Notes: generated by a model from the letters alone, not told the origin. DNA of 58,157 bases from Nitrosomonas sp. (GCA_017994575.1 JAGOKN010000005.1:1-58157); one strand, 5' to 3'. Numbered from the stretch's first letter, positions 46,357 to 57,000 are shown. Numbers and translations are program-made.

Positions 46357-47742
46357 ATGGCACGTGAACCACTTTCAAGATCGAATGGCATTGCACTTGG
46401 CAGACTGCCTAATTATTCGGCAGCGTATATTAATGTTAATGAAAATGATCAGAAGTTACAACGTCTATGTCGTGAAATGAGAGAACTCGTTATCGAAAAA
46501 GCCAGATTGCGTTTAAACGGTAAACAGAGTTCTAACCGAACGATTGAAATAGCCTCAGATGTGATGAACGAAGTCTGTTGTCGAATCTGGCGTTTGGGTT
46601 TTAAGCCCGAAAGTCCTGCGCAATTCAACGGAAAACACATTGAGGCAGTTATACGTGATTATTGGGCATGTGGGGTGAGTCCCAAGCACTTTGCATCAAT
46701 CTACACAACGTTGCGCAAGTTTGACGATTGGATTGGCAAACCTGGTTTGGTTAAAGATAAACATATCTACTTGCCAGAAGTTCACACCCACGAATTTATG
46801 GCCAGCCAAGTAGCTAAAAAAAGCAAAAGTTGGGATGGTAATGGTATTGACTTGGAACAAAAATTGAAAGATGCGGATGAACTCGACTTAAGGTTTGGCC
46901 TTATGTTGCGAATGTGTGTTGCGTTTGGATTGCGACGCATTGAAGTTTTGCAAATTAAGCCGTGGCTGGATGACAAAGGCTATTGCCTGGAGATACGGCC
47001 AGGGGTGGCGAAAGGTGGACGTCCACGACTCATACCAATCGAGTTTGATTTACAGCGTGATGTGTTGGATCTCGCGAAATTGAGAATTAAGCAAAACGAG
47101 CACTTGGGATGGCCCGATGATAAACATCAAAATGCAACTCCATTACTGGAACGTAATAAAACTCGTTATATGTATTTAATGCGCCGTATTGGCCTTACCA
47201 AAAGGATGTCCGGATCCTCGGGACATGGTTTACGTGCTCAGTTTGCAGAGCAACTGGCTTTGTCGAAAGGGTATTTACCTGCTACTTTAGGTGGCGTTAA
47301 AAATCAAATGCCGAAGGAAAATGAAGAGTTAATTCGATTACAGATCGCTGAAAATCTTGGTCATAGCCGTAAAACTATTACATCGTCATACTACGGCAGT
47401 ACAACCAAAAAAATGCAAAATTCGAATGGATTAAAAATCGCAACGATACATGTGTCGCAACATGCAATTGCATCTGTTTTTGCGAATCCGCCGCCTATAA
47501 AAAATGCTGAAGGGCATTATCCAAAGCTTCGCGCTCGATCAATTGCAGGCACTGATTTGAACTTGGTGATTGAAGAAGTAGCGGATGGCATGTCAACCGG
47601 ATTGGAGAATTCATTCAAAATAGTCGTGGTTGATGGTGATGCAAAAATTCTTCCGATTCCAACATTGAAAAATTATTTTGAAGAAATTCCTGATATCGAC
47701 GCAAAAATTCACCGCGTAATGACGACTTTTGGATATCTTTAG
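46357..47742 (+). CDS. Tyrosine recombinase (integrase-domain protein)
   Basis: A 461-aa protein with AAAGGAG before the ATG. Catalytic features are Arg193 in G-L-R-R-I-E-V-L, a Lys in V-A-K-G-G-R-P-R, H290-x-x-R293, His336 in L-G-H-S-R-K-T-I-T and a Tyr near 345-346 in S-S-Y-Y-G. This is the full R-K-H-R-H-Y set. The N-terminal 170 residues resemble the phage-integrase N-terminal domain of mobile-island recombinases. It is a second recombinase, unlike the 321-aa one downstream, and could act on a different site or on cassettes inside the island. Confidence 0.85.
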   Translation: MAREPLSRSNGIALGRLPNYSAAYINVNENDQKLQRLCREMRELVIEKARLRLNGKQSSNRTIEIASDVMNEVCCRIWRLGFKPESPAQFNGKHIEAVIRDYWACGVSPKHFASIYTTLRKFDDWIGKPGLVKDKHIYLPEVHTHEFMASQVAKKSKSWDGNGIDLEQKLKDADELDLRFGLMLRMCVAFGLRRIEVLQIKPWLDDKGYCLEIRPGVAKGGRPRLIPIEFDLQRDVLDLAKLRIKQNEHLGWPDDKHQNATPLLERNKTRYMYLMRRIGLTKRMSGSSGHGLRAQFAEQLALSKGYLPATLGGVKNQMPKENEELIRLQIAENLGHSRKTITSSYYGSTTKKMQNSNGLKIATIHVSQHAIASVFANPPPIKNAEGHYPKLRARSIAGTDLNLVIEEVADGMSTGLENSFKIVVVDGDAKILPIPTLKNYFEEIPDIDAKIHRVMTTFGYL

Positions 47743-47784
47743 TTATCAATTTTGGGAAAAATTTCTGCAGAAATAATTTCTGGA

Positions 47785-47806
47785 ATCCCGCCACATGTGG
47801 CGGGAT
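47785..47806. repeat. Perfect 22-bp palindrome after the 461-aa recombinase gene
   Basis: The sequence reads the same on both strands, with ATCCCGCCACA as one half. It lies 43 bp after the stop codon. It could be a terminator stem, but no T run follows on either strand, so a protein-binding site is also possible. Confidence 0.5.
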
Positions 47807-47991
47807 CGGAAGTATCACGTACCAAGTTTTGGATTTGCGCGGTGAAAAAATTGTGATAGCTTAGAAATGATGGATGTGAATTCAAATTGGATTGATTGGC
47901 AATTGCAAATTAAAAAGTGATGTTTTTTGAAATTTACATGATGTTGATCTTTGATAAATTAGCACATCGAATCAAAGTGATGGTTACATAT

Positions 47992-48288
47992 ATGGATGAA
48001 ATCGAAATACAAAGAAATCGGTGTCTTACCCCTCAGCAATTTTGTGCGTACATGTCTATCAGTGCGTCAAAATTGAGACATCTTGAACAAGATGGCTTGC
48101 CATTTTTGCGACTAGGTGTTGGTAGTAAACGATACGATTTAATTGAGTGTAAGAATTGGTTAAAGGAGCATGCATGTCAATTTACAAGGACGGCCAGGGT
48201 CGTAAACACATCAACATCATGGTCGCAGGGAAGAGAGTTCATCGCATTGTCCCAAAAGGTGCAACTGCGAGCCAAGCCAAGCAGTTAG
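47992..48288 (+). CDS. Xis/AlpA-like small DNA-binding protein
   Basis: A 98-aa product from the ATG at 47992. It holds a MerR/excisionase-type helix-turn-helix: L-T-P-Q-Q-F-C-A-Y-M-S-I-S-A-S-K-L followed by L-P-F-L-R-L-G-V-G-S-K-R-Y and an N-W-L-K-E-H end. The frame overlaps the integrase gene by 115 bp; the domain itself ends near the overlap, so the tail may not matter. Small proteins of this kind set the direction of integrase reactions or activate the integrase gene. Confidence 0.65.
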   Translation: MDEIEIQRNRCLTPQQFCAYMSISASKLRHLEQDGLPFLRLGVGSKRYDLIECKNWLKEHACQFTRTARVVNTSTSWSQGREFIALSQKVQLRAKPSS

Positions 48289-49139
48289 AAGCTGATTTGA
48301 GAAATGCCCTGGCAAAATCCGTATCACAACATGCCAATAGCATCCAACTCCCAAGTGACATTCCAATGTCAGTCGTGATGGGCTTATTCATTGAACACGC
48401 TAAAACGCTATCCAGTAATGAAACAAGCATTTATCACGCTCTGCGCTTGGGTGCATGGGCTGAAAAGTACCGTGCCAGCCAAGCTGAAGAATGTGCGAAC
48501 CATTTCATTGATGATACGCGTCATAAGTATGCGGCAGCAACAATCAACCGAAGTTTATCAACCTTAAAAAAAGGATTGACGATTGCTTGGCGCAGAAAAC
48601 TTATCCCAGAAAATTATGGCGCTCGAATTATGCTAATGTCAGTTAACAACCAGCGCGAAGTTTTTTTGGATGTGCAACAAGTTCGTCATCTGGCATCATT
48701 TTGCACAACTGAAGTGCAAGCTGTTATATGGGCTGCTCTTCTAACAGGATGTCGAAGGGGAGAGCTTCTGAAGATACAAGCGGAAGATATCAAAGATGAT
48801 GTCATCTTCATACCGAAAGAGAATTCAAAAACAAAGAAACCAAAGATTGTGCCGATAATTCCTGCACTTAAACCATGGCTGGAATACTTTCCATTAACGA
48901 TCAGTGTGGATGGTGTAAAGAGTTCGTTTCGCAGAGCACGTGTCAAAGCAGATATGGAGCACGTTAATTTTCATGATCTTCGACACAGCTGCGCGAGTAT
49001 TCTGATCGGCTTGGGAGTGGACCTTTATACCGTTTCAAAAATTCTGGGACATTCATCCATCACTACCACCCAGCGATACGCACATTTGGTGATAGGGCAG
49101 CAACGATCTGCATTGGAAAAGATTGGTGATTTGTGTTAA
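48174..49139 (+). CDS. int: Tyrosine integrase of the island
   Basis: A 321-aa protein. The start is the ATG at 48174 with AAAGGAG 5 bases upstream; an ATG at 48156 has no such site. Catalytic residues are Arg194 in T-G-C-R-R-G-E, Lys in K-T-K-K-P-K, H267-D-L-R270, H293 in L-G-H-S-S and nucleophile Tyr302 in Q-R-Y. It is close to the right att site, is preceded by an Xis-like gene, and its 3' end is duplicated next to that att site, so it is the best candidate for the enzyme that placed the island in tRNA-Val. Confidence 0.9.
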   Translation: MSIYKDGQGRKHINIMVAGKRVHRIVPKGATASQAKQLEADLRNALAKSVSQHANSIQLPSDIPMSVVMGLFIEHAKTLSSNETSIYHALRLGAWAEKYRASQAEECANHFIDDTRHKYAAATINRSLSTLKKGLTIAWRRKLIPENYGARIMLMSVNNQREVFLDVQQVRHLASFCTTEVQAVIWAALLTGCRRGELLKIQAEDIKDDVIFIPKENSKTKKPKIVPIIPALKPWLEYFPLTISVDGVKSSFRRARVKADMEHVNFHDLRHSCASILIGLGVDLYTVSKILGHSSITTTQRYAHLVIGQQRSALEKIGDLC

Positions 49140-49152
49140 TTTTGATGCAAAT
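49119..49152 (+). repeat. Left copy of a 34-bp direct repeat flanking the CRISPR-Cas block
   Basis: The last 21 bases of the integrase gene and 13 bases after it match 57909-57942 at 31 of 34 positions in the same orientation. Together the two copies bracket the tracrRNA, the three cas genes and the array. Confidence 0.8.
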
Positions 49153-49425
49153 GAGACTAAATTTGTAATTTTGAAAGATGCAGGTTTCACTAGGATTTAT
49201 ATTTTTACATTAACCAATATTTGCATAGCAATTTCTCTTCGGGATTTTTTTAGAATGAAAGAGTAATTTTTCGGTTTTATTCCAAAAAAAATTCACTTTA
49301 AATACCAATCAAATAGAGATAACTTCAATGCCATTTGGGAGAAGTTGCTAGCATGTTTTAATGTTTTGAAATTTTGAAAGATTTAGCGATTATCTTTAGA
49401 TATTTACCTGCATAAACTATAGTAG
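49153..49425. other. A+T-rich gap before the tracrRNA
   Basis: No gene is visible in these 273 bases between the integrase repeat and the tracrRNA terminator. The stretch is strongly A+T-rich and without a recognisable motif. Confidence 0.4.
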
Positions 49426-49522
49426 TAAAAAGACAAAAGGCCGCATATAGCGGCCTTTCCATTTGGTGCATCTTTCAGCTTGTTAGCGTTCAGAGCGCAT
49501 ATCCCAATCGATAAGTGCCTTA
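49426..49522 (-). ncRNA. tracrRNA of the type II-C system
   Basis: Bases 49490-49511 are a 22-base perfect match to the CRISPR repeat and form the anti-repeat. On the minus strand it is followed by a tail of about 30 bases (starting GCTAACAAGCTGAAAGATGC) and a 9-bp hairpin (AAAGGCCGC stem, 5-base loop, 49436-49458) with a T-rich run, an intrinsic terminator. The plus strand has no terminator after the anti-repeat, so the minus strand is chosen. The tail resembles the type II-C plan known from Neisseria. The 5' end is uncertain. Confidence 0.88.
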
Positions 49523-49585
49523 ACTTTAACACAATTGCGTTTAGGATGTTAGATTGTTGCAAATAATTACTTGACTGGAGAAGAC

Positions 49586-52500
49586 ATGGCTACACCAATG
49601 CGTTACCGATTGGCTTTGGATTTAGGTTCAACTTCGCTTGGATGGGCGATGCTAAGACTAAACACAGACAATGCTCCATGTGCTGTGATTAAAGCCGGGG
49701 TTCGCATATTTTCTGATGGGCGCAACCCCAAAGATGGGTCTTCACTTGCTGTAACACGTCGAGAAGCTCGGGCCATGCGTCGCAGGCGTGACCGGCTGTT
49801 GAAACGCAAATCGCGGATGATGCACACACTCATTGCGCATGGGTTCTTTCCAAAAGATGAAGCCAGTCGCAAGGCGCTTGAAACACTGAACCCTTACGCC
49901 TTACGTGCAAAAGGCTTAGATGAAGCGCTTAAGCCAGATGAATTTGCGCGAGCCTTGTTTCACATCAACCAACGCCGCGGATTTAAAAGCAACCGCAAGA
50001 CAGATAAAAAAGACAATGACAGCGGTGCATTGAAATCTGCCATCAACAAACTTCGGGCTATATTGTCAGACACGAGTTGTCGCACGGTAGGTGAGTGGCT
50101 GAATATGCGCGACATTGCTGGCGAGACAGTACGCGCACGGTACAGGCAGACCAAAGTGACAAAAGACGATGGCAAGACGCGTATTGATAAAAGCTATGAC
50201 TTGTACATAGACCGCGCCATGATTGAGGCCGAGTTTGACGCGCTTTGGGCCAAGCAAACTGCACTTAATCCTGAGTTGTTTAATGAAACCGCACGCTACG
50301 AACTGAAAGACTGCTTGCTGCATCAGCGTCCTCTCAAACCTGTAAAGCCTGGCCGTTGCACTTTACTGCCTGAGGAAGAGCGTGCGCCATTGGCACTTCC
50401 AAGCACGCAACGTTTTCGCATCTACCAAGAACTAAATAACCTGCGCATTTTGCGTGAAGGCTTGAAAGAAGAGTCGCTGACTTTGACTCAACGCGATGTG
50501 TTGGCGGATTTCTTGGACCAAAACAGCAAATGCACATTCACGAAAATTAAAACGTTATTACATTTAGGTGGGGCAGTGCAATTTAACTTTGAAGACCCTA
50601 AACGACAGGAATTCAAAGGCAACGTGACCAATGCCATATTGCGTAAAGCAGAACATTTTGGTGAAGCATGGATGACTTTTGACGAGAACAAGCAAGATTC
50701 CATCGTGCTGCAACTCGTGAAAGAAGAAAACGAGGCCAAACTCATTGCATGGCTCATTCAAGAAACGGGCATAGATGAAAAGCGTGCAGAAGCCATAGCA
50801 AACACTGGTTTACCAGAAGGCTATGGCTCCCTCAGTGCAAAAGCGCTAGCACGTATATTGCCTGAACTGCGCAGAGATGTGGTTACTTACGACAAAGCAG
50901 TTTTGGTGGCAGGGTTTGATCACCATAGCCATATCAGCCCAGCAGCAACTGGCGAGATATTGCCTGAGCTACCCTATTACGGTGAACCGTTACAACGCCA
51001 TGTCGGCTTTGGCACAGGCAATCCGCAGGATGTGCCCGAAAAGCGTTTTGGAAAAATTGCCAACCCCACCGTTCATATTGGTTTAAATCAGGTGCGATTA
51101 GTCGTCAACGCTTTAATTAAACGTTACGGACACCCAAGTGAGGTAATCGTTGAGATTGCACGCGATCTAAAGCAAAGCAAAGACCAACGCGACGAAGCAA
51201 CAAAGCGACAAGCTGAAAATCAAAAGCGTAACCAGCGCCATCGCACTGCCATAGCTGGCATTTTGAACATCAGCGAAGAACGTGTACGCAATGACGATTT
51301 GCAAAAAATGGTGCTATGGGAAGAATTAAGTTCTGACCCTGCCGACCGTCGTTGTCCCTACTCCGGTGTGCAAATCAGTGCAGCCATGCTGTTAAGTGCA
51401 GAAGTTGAAATTGAGCACATCCTGCCATTCTCGCAAACACTCGACGATAGTCTTAACAACAAGACGGTCGCCATGCGGCAAGCCAACCGTGTTAAGGGTA
51501 ATTTCACGCCATGGGAAGCCTTTGGCAAGCAAGCGCAAGCTGGCTTTGAATACGCTGGCATTTTGCAACGCGCAGAACTGATGCCAAAAAACAAACGTTA
51601 CCGTTTTGCTGAAGACGGCATGCAACGTTGGCTTAAAGAAGACAAAGGATTTTTAGCCCGCGCTTTGAATGACACCAAACATTTGAGCAAAGTGGCGCGT
51701 GAATATGTGAGTTTGATTTGCCCACAAAACACCCGAGTCATCCCCGGACAAATGACGGCCATGCTGCGTGGTAAATTTGGTTTGAATGATGTACTGAGCC
51801 TGACAGGCGAAAAAAACCGCAACGACCACCGCCACCATGCGGTTGATGCATGCGTGATTGGCGTGACTGACCAAGGCTTGCTGCAACGCTTCGCCAAAGC
51901 CAGCGCCAGCGCGCGTGAAAGGCAGTTAAACCGTTTGGTAGACAACATGCCTTTGCCATGGGAACGCTACCGAGACCATGTGCAGCGTGCCGTGAATAAC
52001 ATTTGGGTAAGCCACAAGCCCGACCATAGCCACGAAGGCGCGATGTTTGATGCCACTATTTACAACGCACAAGGGCAGAGTATGAGTGCGGCTAAAGATC
52101 GCAATGTATTACCCTTTGCTGCAAACCTAAATAAGCCAAGCACTGTACTCAGACACAAAAACAAACCTTACAAAGGTCTGCTTCCCAATAGCAATTACTG
52201 TATGGAAATTTATCACGCTGGGAATGATGGTTGGCAAAGTGCAGTACTTTCAACTTTTGATGCTTATCAAGTTATTAAAAATAAAGGCTTAGAGCAACTT
52301 CAACAACCCACTCAAAGCCAAAATGAAAAGCCACTGGTGATGCGTTTAATTATCAATGACTGTATTCGCGCACAAATAGACGGTGAAATTGTCACATTAC
52401 GTGTACTGAAGATGAGCAATGATATTACTTTTGTCAAACACAATGAAACCAATATTCCTGCACGTTACGCAGCAAAACTAAAAGCACAAAAAGACAAAAA

Positions 52501-52645
52501 GGAAGAAAGAGAATATGACACACAGGCCTACAATGATCATTTTTTTCAAAAAGCCATATCCGCAGATGCTTTGAGAAAATACCATGCCCGCCGCGTCACT
52601 ATCTCACCCATCGGTGAACTACGTGACCCTGGCTTTAAGGAATAG
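49586..52645 (+). CDS. cas9: Cas9, type II-C
   Basis: A 1019-aa effector nuclease. The start is the ATG at 49586, with GGAG 5 bases upstream. RuvC-I is L-A-L-D12-L-G-S, followed by an Arg-rich bridge helix (R-A-M-R-R-R-R-D-R). RuvC-II is V-E523-I-A-R-D, HNH is E-I-E-H611-I-L-P with a later N-K-T...N-R-V-K-G-N, and RuvC-III is H750-H-A-V-D754-A. All catalytic residues are present, and the length fits the small II-C class. It uses the tracrRNA encoded just upstream on the other strand and the crRNAs of the array to cut DNA. The cas1 gene starts 5 bp after the stop. Confidence 0.97.
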   Translation: MATPMRYRLALDLGSTSLGWAMLRLNTDNAPCAVIKAGVRIFSDGRNPKDGSSLAVTRREARAMRRRRDRLLKRKSRMMHTLIAHGFFPKDEASRKALETLNPYALRAKGLDEALKPDEFARALFHINQRRGFKSNRKTDKKDNDSGALKSAINKLRAILSDTSCRTVGEWLNMRDIAGETVRARYRQTKVTKDDGKTRIDKSYDLYIDRAMIEAEFDALWAKQTALNPELFNETARYELKDCLLHQRPLKPVKPGRCTLLPEEERAPLALPSTQRFRIYQELNNLRILREGLKEESLTLTQRDVLADFLDQNSKCTFTKIKTLLHLGGAVQFNFEDPKRQEFKGNVTNAILRKAEHFGEAWMTFDENKQDSIVLQLVKEENEAKLIAWLIQETGIDEKRAEAIANTGLPEGYGSLSAKALARILPELRRDVVTYDKAVLVAGFDHHSHISPAATGEILPELPYYGEPLQRHVGFGTGNPQDVPEKRFGKIANPTVHIGLNQVRLVVNALIKRYGHPSEVIVEIARDLKQSKDQRDEATKRQAENQKRNQRHRTAIAGILNISEERVRNDDLQKMVLWEELSSDPADRRCPYSGVQISAAMLLSAEVEIEHILPFSQTLDDSLNNKTVAMRQANRVKGNFTPWEAFGKQAQAGFEYAGILQRAELMPKNKRYRFAEDGMQRWLKEDKGFLARALNDTKHLSKVAREYVSLICPQNTRVIPGQMTAMLRGKFGLNDVLSLTGEKNRNDHRHHAVDACVIGVTDQGLLQRFAKASASARERQLNRLVDNMPLPWERYRDHVQRAVNNIWVSHKPDHSHEGAMFDATIYNAQGQSMSAAKDRNVLPFAANLNKPSTVLRHKNKPYKGLLPNSNYCMEIYHAGNDGWQSAVLSTFDAYQVIKNKGLEQLQQPTQSQNEKPLVMRLIINDCIRAQIDGEIVTLRVLKMSNDITFVKHNETNIPARYAAKLKAQKDKKEEREYDTQAYNDHFFQKAISADALRKYHARRVTISPIGELRDPGFKE

Positions 52646-52650
52646 CGTAC

Positions 52651-53580
52651 ATGATTGGCCGCATCGTCGAAGTGGCTGACGACAAGCGCCACCTGTTTAT
52701 GCACCGTGGTTTTATGGTGGTGCAAGATACGGACGGCGAACGCAAAGAGCTGGGGCAAGTACCTCTGGACGATATAGCAGCAGTCATTGCCAACGCGCAT
52801 GGCCTAAGTTACACCAACAACCTGCTGGTGGCATTGGCAGAACGCGGCGCACCCTTTGTGCTGTGCGCGGCCAACCACAACGCCGTAGGCATGTTATTGC
52901 CCATAGAAGGTAACTTTGAACAATCCAAACGCATTGAGCACCAAATTGCTGCCAGCCAGCCCACACACAAGCGCCTGTGGTCTTCCGTTGTTCGTTCAAA
53001 GTTAGAACAACAAACGGCAGCCCTAGAGGCTGCAGGCGCCCCCACTGCGCAACTCAGCGCACTGGCCAGCAAGGTAAAAAGTGGCGACCCTGAAAACCTA
53101 GAAGCCCAAGGCGCGCGCAAATATTGGACCCTGCTGTTTGGCAACGAATTTAGGCGCGACCAAAACGGTGGTGGTATCAACGGCATGCTGAACTATGGTT
53201 ACACCGTGCTCCGTGCCACCACTGCCCGCGCCGTCATCGCGGCAGGTTTGCACCCCAGCATTGGCCTGCACCACAGCAACGATGGCAACGCTATGCGCTT
53301 GGTAGACGATTTGATGGAACCCTTTCGCCCCATGATAGATTTAAAAGTATGGCAACTGCAAAAGAATGGTGAAGCAGAAGTAAACCCCGATACCAAACGT
53401 GCATTGGTACGCACACTGTATGACGACATGCAAACCATCACTGGCGCCACCCCAGTGATGGTGTGTGTGCAAAAGCTTTGCACATCCATCGCACAAGTGT
53501 ATTTGGGTGAACGCTACAAGTTGGATTTGCCCTTGCCAGGTTTACCCTTGGCATTGGCATCAGCGCTGAACGATGAATAG
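52651..53580 (+). CDS. cas1: Cas1 integrase, type II
   Basis: A 309-aa protein with the Cas1 metal residues Glu151 (N-L-E-A-Q-G-A-R), His207/208 (G-L-H-H-S-N) and Glu223 (D-D-L-M-E-P-F-R-P). With Cas2 it joins new spacers to the leader-side repeat. It lies between cas9 and cas2 on the same strand. There is no csn2 or cas4, as expected for subtype II-C. Confidence 0.97.
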   Translation: MIGRIVEVADDKRHLFMHRGFMVVQDTDGERKELGQVPLDDIAAVIANAHGLSYTNNLLVALAERGAPFVLCAANHNAVGMLLPIEGNFEQSKRIEHQIAASQPTHKRLWSSVVRSKLEQQTAALEAAGAPTAQLSALASKVKSGDPENLEAQGARKYWTLLFGNEFRRDQNGGGINGMLNYGYTVLRATTARAVIAAGLHPSIGLHHSNDGNAMRLVDDLMEPFRPMIDLKVWQLQKNGEAEVNPDTKRALVRTLYDDMQTITGATPVMVCVQKLCTSIAQVYLGERYKLDLPLPGLPLALASALNDE

Positions 53581-53605
53581 CACTGTGTGAAATGAAGTTG
53601 CAACA

Positions 53606-53932
53606 ATGCTCACAGGATACCGACTGATGTGGATGGTGGTGATGTTTGATCTGCCGGTGGTAGAACGCGCCGAGCGCAAAGCCGCCACAGAGTTTCGCAA
53701 CGGCTTACTGGATGCTGGGTTTGAGATGAGCCAATTCAGCGTCTATATGCGCTTTTGTACCAGCCAAGCGCAGGTGGATACGCTGTGCAAACGCGTAGAA
53801 TTAGTCTTGCCTGAAGGTGGTAAAGTCAACGTGTTGCAGTTCACCGATAAACAGTACGAACGCATCATTTCCTTCCGCGGGCAAACAAAATTGCCTAAAA
53901 ATAAAAGCCCTGATCAATTCGATTTGTTCTAA
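53606..53932 (+). CDS. cas2: Cas2, type II
   Basis: A 108-aa protein with the Cas2 start strand W-M-V-V-M-F-D-L-P and the later F-S-V-Y-M-R-F strand. It is the dimeric partner of Cas1 in spacer integration. It follows cas1 after 25 bp and ends 68 bp before the first repeat. Confidence 0.95.
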   Translation: MLTGYRLMWMVVMFDLPVVERAERKAATEFRNGLLDAGFEMSQFSVYMRFCTSQAQVDTLCKRVELVLPEGGKVNVLQFTDKQYERIISFRGQTKLPKNKSPDQFDLF

Positions 53933-54000
53933 TCACGCATGATTTTCTTAAACTTAAACAGCAGTAAATCCTTTTTAAATAAAGGAGTTACCGCTGCCCT
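53933..54000. promoter_or_regulatory. Putative leader of the CRISPR array
   Basis: A 68-bp A+T-rich stretch between cas2 and the first repeat. The intact repeats are on this side and the degenerate one is at the other end, so spacer addition most likely occurs here. Because crRNAs appear to be transcribed from the other strand, it would be a leader for integration rather than a promoter. Confidence 0.5.
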
Positions 54001-57000
54001 AGTTTAGTCGATTGGGATATGCGCTCTGACCGGAACTATGTCTTACTGTCCACACTGTTTCGAGAAAGTTTAGTCGATTGGGATATGCGCTCTGACCGGA
54101 ACTGAGATGGGCTTCAGGGGTAATCACTTTGGAGTTTAGTCGATTGGGATATGCGCTCTGACCGGAACTACCAGCAATGGCGTTCTTCAATCAGTTCTAG
54201 TTTAGTCGATTGGGATATGCGCTCTGACCGGAACTCAAAAAGGGATATGAAAGTGAAATCAAATAGTTTAGTCGATTGGGATATGCGCTCTGACCGGAAC
54301 ACCAAGGAGAAACAAATGGACAAACGTAGTAGTTTAGTCGATTGGGATATGCGCTCTGACCGGAACCGCAAAGGTGACGACGGTAATTTGCTTGATAGTT
54401 TAGTCGATTGGGATATGCGCTCTGACCGGAACTCTTTAGTCGTATCGTTACCAGCAGCAGCAAGTTTAGTCGATTGGGATATGCGCTCTGACCGGAACTC
54501 ATTCCATGATGCCATTTCTTCACGCGCTAGTTTAGTCGATTGGGATATGCGCTCTGACCGGAACTGATGTCTTGTGCGCCAGGCATTGCCAATGAGTTTA
54601 GTCGATTGGGATATGCGCTCTGACCGGAACTCACTCCATGCAATAGGGTTGCCACAGCAAAGTTTAGTCGATTGGGATATGCGCTCTGACCGGAACACAA
54701 CTGCTTGCTGCTAACCATTGATGCGCAGTTTAGTCGATTGGGATATGCGCTCTGACCGGAACCAGAAAACGGTATTCAGGCAAGCGTAGCGCAGTTTAGT
54801 CGATTGGGATATGCGCTCTGACCGGAACTTGAATACGGCTTCGTCCATGATGTGCTGCAGTTTAGTCGATTGGGATATGCGCTCTGACCGGAACGTCGGC
54901 GCTGCGTTCTTCTTGTCTGGTCGTAGTTTAGTCGATTGGGATATGCGCTCTGACCGGAACTCCTGCTACCAACACCCTTGTTAGTGCATAAGTTTAGTCG
55001 ATTGGGATATGCGCTCTGACCGGAACCAACCTGTTGATCGTGGCATTGACTTCGTAAGTTTAGTCGATTGGGATATGCGCTCTGACCGGAACGGTGTTGG
55101 GCTTTTCCTTTTGTGTTGCAAAAGTTTAGTCGATTGGGATATGCGCTCTGACCGGAACTGCAATGGCAGACGAACCCTCGGCATGTGGAGTTTAGTCGAT
55201 TGGGATATGCGCTCTGACCGGAACAGCATATTGCTTATGGCTTCAGGGTTTAGCAGTTTAGTCGATTGGGATATGCGCTCTGACCGGAACTGTGCGCTGC
55301 GTGCCACGCCCAAGGGCGATAGTTTAGTCGATTGGGATATGCGCTCTGACCGGAACAATCCATTGGCAGCATCGTCATAAGGTTGAAGTTTAGTCGATTG
55401 GGATATGCGCTCTGACCGGAACAAACTCCTTGTTCTACAACAATTTGATTAGAGTTTAGTCGATTGGGATATGCGCTCTGACCGGAACTAAGTGCGCATT
55501 GACGCTGCGGTAGTGCTTAGTTTAGTCGATTGGGATATGCGCTCTGACCGGAACTCAATCGTATGTTTAACGAGGTTTTTGCTTAGTTTAGTCGATTGGG
55601 ATATGCGCTCTGACCGGAACCTTGATTTGGCACGACTGTTACCGTATAACAGTTTAGTCGATTGGGATATGCGCTCTGACCGGAACTAAGATGCTGCTCT
55701 GCGCTAATTGGGTAATAGTTTAGTCGATTGGGATATGCGCTCTGACCGGAACCGTGGGTTGGTAGGGCTGCTGACCAATGCGAGTTTAGTCGATTGGGAT
55801 ATGCGCTCTGACCGGAACATGGCGCTGGTGACGGGTATGCGGTCGAGCAGTTTAGTCGATTGGGATATGCGCTCTGACCGGAACTATTGGCGGATGGATG
55901 CGCACTACTTTCATAGTTTAGTCGATTGGGATATGCGCTCTGACCGGAACTTGGCTGCCAACATCAACCGACCCACGCATAGTTTAGTCGATTGGGATAT
56001 GCGCTCTGACCGGAACAAATCCTTTAATCCATCAAAAACCAAACATAGTTTAGTCGATTGGGATATGCGCTCTGACCGGAACTAGATGGGCAAGTTGGTG
56101 TGTAGTGTCATGAGTTTAGTCGATTGGGATATGCGCTCTGACCGGAACTGAATGTGGCTTCCAGTTTGTCAAGTTCGGAGTTTAGTCGATTGGGATATGC
56201 GCTCTGACCGGAACAGTGACAGGCGGGTTGTACGACACAAGTCAAGTTTAGTCGATTGGGATATGCGCTCTGACCGGAACTATTTGCACTATCTCAAGTA
56301 AAGTTCATTTAGTTTAGTCGATTGGGATATGCGCTCTGACCGGAACGGCAGGGCTGGCAGCGTGTTTGGCTGTGGTAGTTTAGTCGATTGGGATATGCGC
56401 TCTGACCGGAACTTGCCACCTGCACAGCAGTGTCACCAAATGAGTTTAGTCGATTGGGATATGCGCTCTGACCGGAACTTGCCACCTGCACAGCAGTGTC
56501 ACCAAATGAGTTTAGTCGATTGGGATATGCGCTCTGACCGGAACCTCTGCGCGGTGTGTTCAACGAACTGTCGGAGTTTAGTCGATTGGGATATGCGCTC
56601 TGACCGGAACTCTTCTCTTCTTAACACCTTTCTCTCATTCAGTTTAGTCGATTGGGATATGCGCTCTGACCGGAACAACACTTAGCGGCTCAGGAAACCT
56701 GAAACCAGTTTAGTCGATTGGGATATGCGCTCTGACCGGAACTAAAAAACGGTATTCAGGCAAGCGCAGCGCAGTTTAGTCGATTGGGATATGCGCTCTG
56801 ACCGGAACTTGAATGTCCATAATAGCTTCGCCCTTTGCAGTTTAGTCGATTGGGATATGCGCTCTGACCGGAACCTATTTCTGAGTCGGCTATATGCTTT
56901 CCACAGTTTAGTCGATTGGGATATGCGCTCTGACCGGAACCAAGTCGGCACTTGCATCAACATCATTGCCAGTTTAGTCGATTGGGATATGCGCTCTGAC

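Noticed and set aside
49484-49590. Reading the anti-repeat as a plus-strand tracrRNA
   Set aside because: Downstream bases on the plus strand show no hairpins or terminator, while the minus strand gives a tail and a strong terminator.
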